The notes below the pieces were generated by a model. It ran no database searches and was not told the DNA's origin. It saw only the letters and a program-made list of their open reading frames with translations. Shown piece after piece: positions 5,890 to 6,894 of a stretch of DNA of 6,894 nt. Both the position numbers and the translations under genes were made by a program. The stretch lies in NCBI GenBank assembly GCA_027371665.1, contig DAHXMP010000135.1, positions 1-6,894 of the forward strand. Direction: 5' to 3'. Every line of letters begins with the position of its first letter. Positions within the stretch are counted from its first letter, which is position 1. The stretch is from Bacteroidota bacterium. GTDB taxonomy: Bacteria > Bacteroidota > Ignavibacteria > Kapaibacteriales > UBA2268.

Positions 5890-6084
5890 ATGCAAAGACA
5901 ATTCACATTACAATACTGGCTCGATGATGGCTGGTATGTAGGGAGACTATTGGAAGTACCCGGAGTTATAAGTCAGGCACAAACTCTGAAGGAATTGAAA
6001 GAAAATATAAGAGATGCATATCAATTGATGATGGAAGATGAATTAGACTATACTGTCTCAAACAGAAGATTTTTCAATTGCTGA
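5890..6084 (+). CDS. Orphan HicB-like (UPF0150) antitoxin-type protein, probably 3'-truncated
   Basis: The 64-residue product has the compact HicB-like pattern: strand QRQFTLQYWLDDGWYVGRL (residues 2-20), the VPGVISQAQTLKELKENI motif (23-40), and helix IRDAYQLMMEDE (40-51). Relatives of this short type usually continue after the helix with a basic or acidic strand of their own. Here residues 53-64 (DYTVSNRRFFNC) are encoded antisense to the last codons of the convergent DUF2283 gene and do not resemble that tail. The start has AGGA six bases upstream (5880-5883). No hicA gene follows, so the normal partner is missing. It may be a decayed remnant, a solitary antitoxin acting on a distant HicA, or an anti-toxin against the nearby HicA. 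It is distinct in sequence from the neighbouring hicB. Confidence 0.75.
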   Translation: MQRQFTLQYWLDDGWYVGRLLEVPGVISQAQTLKELKENIRDAYQLMMEDELDYTVSNRRFFNC

Positions 6085-6248
6085 GGTGATGTACTCTCGC
6101 TTATTTTCAGCAGTTCGATTCCGACAACTTTCCCGTCTTTATTGTAATCCAAAATAACCCCCTTTTCCACCTCCTCTGATTCAACGATTGATGATTCGTC
6201 GAGCCGGAAGTAGAGGGCATCGCTTTCCTTGTCAATTTTTAGTTTCAT
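6048..6248 (-). CDS. DUF2283 family protein (putative antitoxin of a DUF4258/DUF2283 pair)
   Basis: The 66-residue protein matches the DUF2283 pattern: K-I-D-x-E-S-D-A-L-Y-F-R-L (residues 4-16), then a variable acidic stretch (VESEEVEKG), then VILDYNKDGKVVGIELL (31-47). Members are small, soluble, of unknown biochemical function, and often encoded next to a DUF4258 gene. The pair is regarded as toxin-antitoxin-like on the basis of gene organisation. Here its ATG overlaps the DUF4258 stop as ATGA (6245-6248), and an AGGAGG site lies 11 bases upstream within the DUF4258 coding sequence. Its last 12 codons plus stop overlap tail-to-tail with the plus-strand HicB-like gene (6048-6084). The C-terminus after about residue 50 (SESTSPQQLKNLLFETV) looks normal for the family. 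Confidence 0.85.
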   Translation of the reverse strand: MKLKIDKESDALYFRLDESSIVESEEVEKGVILDYNKDGKVVGIELLKISESTSPQQLKNLLFETV

Positions 6249-6454
6249 TGTTCTTTTATCCTCCTGTCAAAGAAAAAAGTAACTATCTTTTTAGGTTTAG
6301 TTTCCGGATTCACAACCACTCTCAAATAACGATTTCCAAATTCTAATAAGGTTTTAATATAATGAACTGTGATGGCATCACAATATTCTATTCTATCGGG
6401 GAAATTCAAAGTATCGAAAATCCATTTTTCAGGAATTTCTCTTTCTTCGAGCAT
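6245..6454 (-). CDS. DUF4258 family protein (putative toxin partner); start uncertain
   Basis: The 69 residues from the ATG at 6454 match the DUF4258 type that pairs with DUF2283: REIPEKWIFDTLNFPDRIE near the N-terminus, then GNRYLRVVVNPETKPKKIVTFFFDRR near the end. Relatives begin further upstream with a strand and a conserved histidine (pattern I-x-x-T-x-H-x-x-x-x-x-x-E-R). In this sequence those residues (RITIHSFDMLEER) are encoded in frame upstream of 6454, but that frame meets a stop at 6482-6484 with no standard start codon. An ATG at 6483-6485 lies one base out of frame. The family start is therefore probably upstream, and the gene may be frameshifted. Otherwise it uses the short start at 6454 and lacks the histidine strand. 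The role as toxin is inference from the family and the overlap with DUF2283. Confidence 0.78.
   Translation of the reverse strand: MLEEREIPEKWIFDTLNFPDRIEYCDAITVHYIKTLLEFGNRYLRVVVNPETKPKKIVTFFFDRRIKEQ
6260..6265 (-). promoter_or_regulatory. Shine-Dalgarno for DUF2283 embedded in DUF4258 as AGG AGG codons
   Basis: The minus strand reads AGGAGG, in frame as two consecutive arginine codons of the conserved DRR motif at the DUF4258 C-terminus. It stands 11 bases before the DUF2283 ATG. The consensus match is perfect though the spacing is longer than ideal. It would let the downstream gene be translated independently of termination coupling. Confidence 0.6.
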
Positions 6455-6501
6455 ATCGAAAGAATGAATTGTAATTCGAATTCATCCAAATTAATTATCC
6501 T

Positions 6502-6520
6502 TCAAATTGATTTAATTTGA
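6502..6520. repeat. Palindrome TCAAATT-GATTT-AATTTGA upstream of the DUF4258 gene
   Basis: Perfect 7-base arms with a 5-base centre lie just upstream of the candidate translation start at 6485. They overlap the AAGGA (6498-6502) that could serve as its Shine-Dalgarno. A half-site-like AATTTGATT continues to 6522. The position suits an operator for an autoregulated module, but the base composition makes chance possible. Confidence 0.35.
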
Positions 6521-6560
6521 TTGTAAATTAACAAAATAAATTTTATATACTCAATTAAAA

Positions 6561-6568
6561 TAATTTTG
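6561..6568 (+). promoter_or_regulatory. Candidate Bacteroidota-type -7 element for the right-edge gene
   Basis: TAATTTTG matches TAnnTTTG fully and lies 50 bases upstream of the ATG at 6618. No -33 TTTG is at the expected place. Tentative, because the whole 6485-6617 stretch is A/T-rich. Confidence 0.3.
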
Positions 6569-6617
6569 GTAAATTTAAGAAATTTAATATTATAAATAAT
6601 CTATTTACCGCACAATC

Positions 6618-6894
6618 ATGAATATAAACAATTCATTTAAGAATTTTTTAAATTCTTATGACATAGAATTTAAAGGAAAAAAATGGAGAGAACTCTCAAA
6701 CCTATTCAAAACTATTTGGAATGAAAGAATATATAAAGGTATAGCAGAAAGAAGTGATTTTGATGATATAGTTAAAATCCTTGATGTAAATGCGAGAGGT
6801 AGTAAAAGGGGTAACGAAGCAGTTGCTTTTACTTTTATTCGATATGGTACCTGGTATAGAATGTTAAATGATGTAAATAAAGTTTCTAATCTAA
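6618..6894 (+). CDS. Unrecognised protein, 5' part only (runs off the right edge)
   Basis: From the ATG at 6618 the frame stays open for 92 codons to the window end. That is long in DNA this rich in A and T, where stops are frequent. An in-frame TAA at 6597-6599 closes the frame just upstream, so 6618 is the first ATG. No Shine-Dalgarno is visible. The predicted start is MNINNSFKNFLNSYD. Other visible features are a Trp/Lys/Arg-containing soluble profile, an acidic patch (ERSDFDDIVKIL), then NARGSKRGNEAVAFTFIRYGTWYRML. There is no signal peptide or membrane segment. Arginine is mostly AGA and isoleucine often ATA, and the gene looks more A/T-biased than the PBP or TPR genes, which fits recent acquisition. 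Its location beside toxin-antitoxin genes would suit a defence or restriction-type gene, but I do not recognise the family. Confidence 0.7.
   Translation, partial: MNINNSFKNFLNSYDIEFKGKKWRELSNLFKTIWNERIYKGIAERSDFDDIVKILDVNARGSKRGNEAVAFTFIRYGTWYRMLNDVNKVSNL

Overview
The window is A+T-rich bacterial chromosomal DNA. It probably comes from the Bacteroidota/Ignavibacteriota (FCB) part of the tree. This rests on three things: a division transpeptidase with two C-terminal PASTA domains, several matches to the Bacteroidota promoter motif (TTTG about 19 bases upstream of TAnnTTTG), and interspersed CTGAG/CGAAG-type and C5/G5-type repeats that I recall from such genomes. The taxonomic call is inference; no marker in the window settles it.

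Layout. (1) Positions 1-128 hold no gene I can support. (2) 129-2222, minus strand: an FtsI/SpoVD-type class B penicillin-binding protein (septal peptidoglycan transpeptidase), complete, with all three active-site motifs and two PASTA domains. (3) 2223-2576: a non-coding gap with a likely promoter for the PBP, one arm of a dispersed repeat and two clear inverted repeats. (4) 2577-4901, minus: a 774-residue cytoplasmic protein made almost wholly of about twenty degenerate 34-residue TPR-like units; function unknown. (5) 4902-5211: a repeat island in which two perfect 29-base direct repeats flank a 27-base-arm imperfect palindrome. (6) 5212-6485: a cluster of small toxin-antitoxin-type genes. 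These are a hicB-hicA pair (minus, 4-base ATGA overlap), a lone HicB-like gene on the plus strand with no HicA partner, and a DUF4258-DUF2283 pair (minus, 4-base ATGA overlap) that converges on the lone HicB gene and overlaps its 3' end. (7) 6618 to the right edge, plus: the first 92 codons of an unrecognised gene cut off by the window.

How the parts relate. The PBP and the repeat protein are separate transcription units on the same strand, and no classical dcw-cluster neighbour (rsmH, ftsL, murE) is visible next to the PBP. The right half looks like an accessory zone: repeats, two complete or near-complete two-gene TA-like modules, one orphan antitoxin-like gene and an A+T-rich unknown gene. 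I do not see a clearly new multi-gene system. The points most worth checking are the displaced start of the DUF4258 gene, whose conserved N-terminus lies upstream of the first in-frame ATG and looks one base out of frame with the next ATG, the apparently truncated orphan HicB, the nested repeat island, and the unknown right-edge gene.
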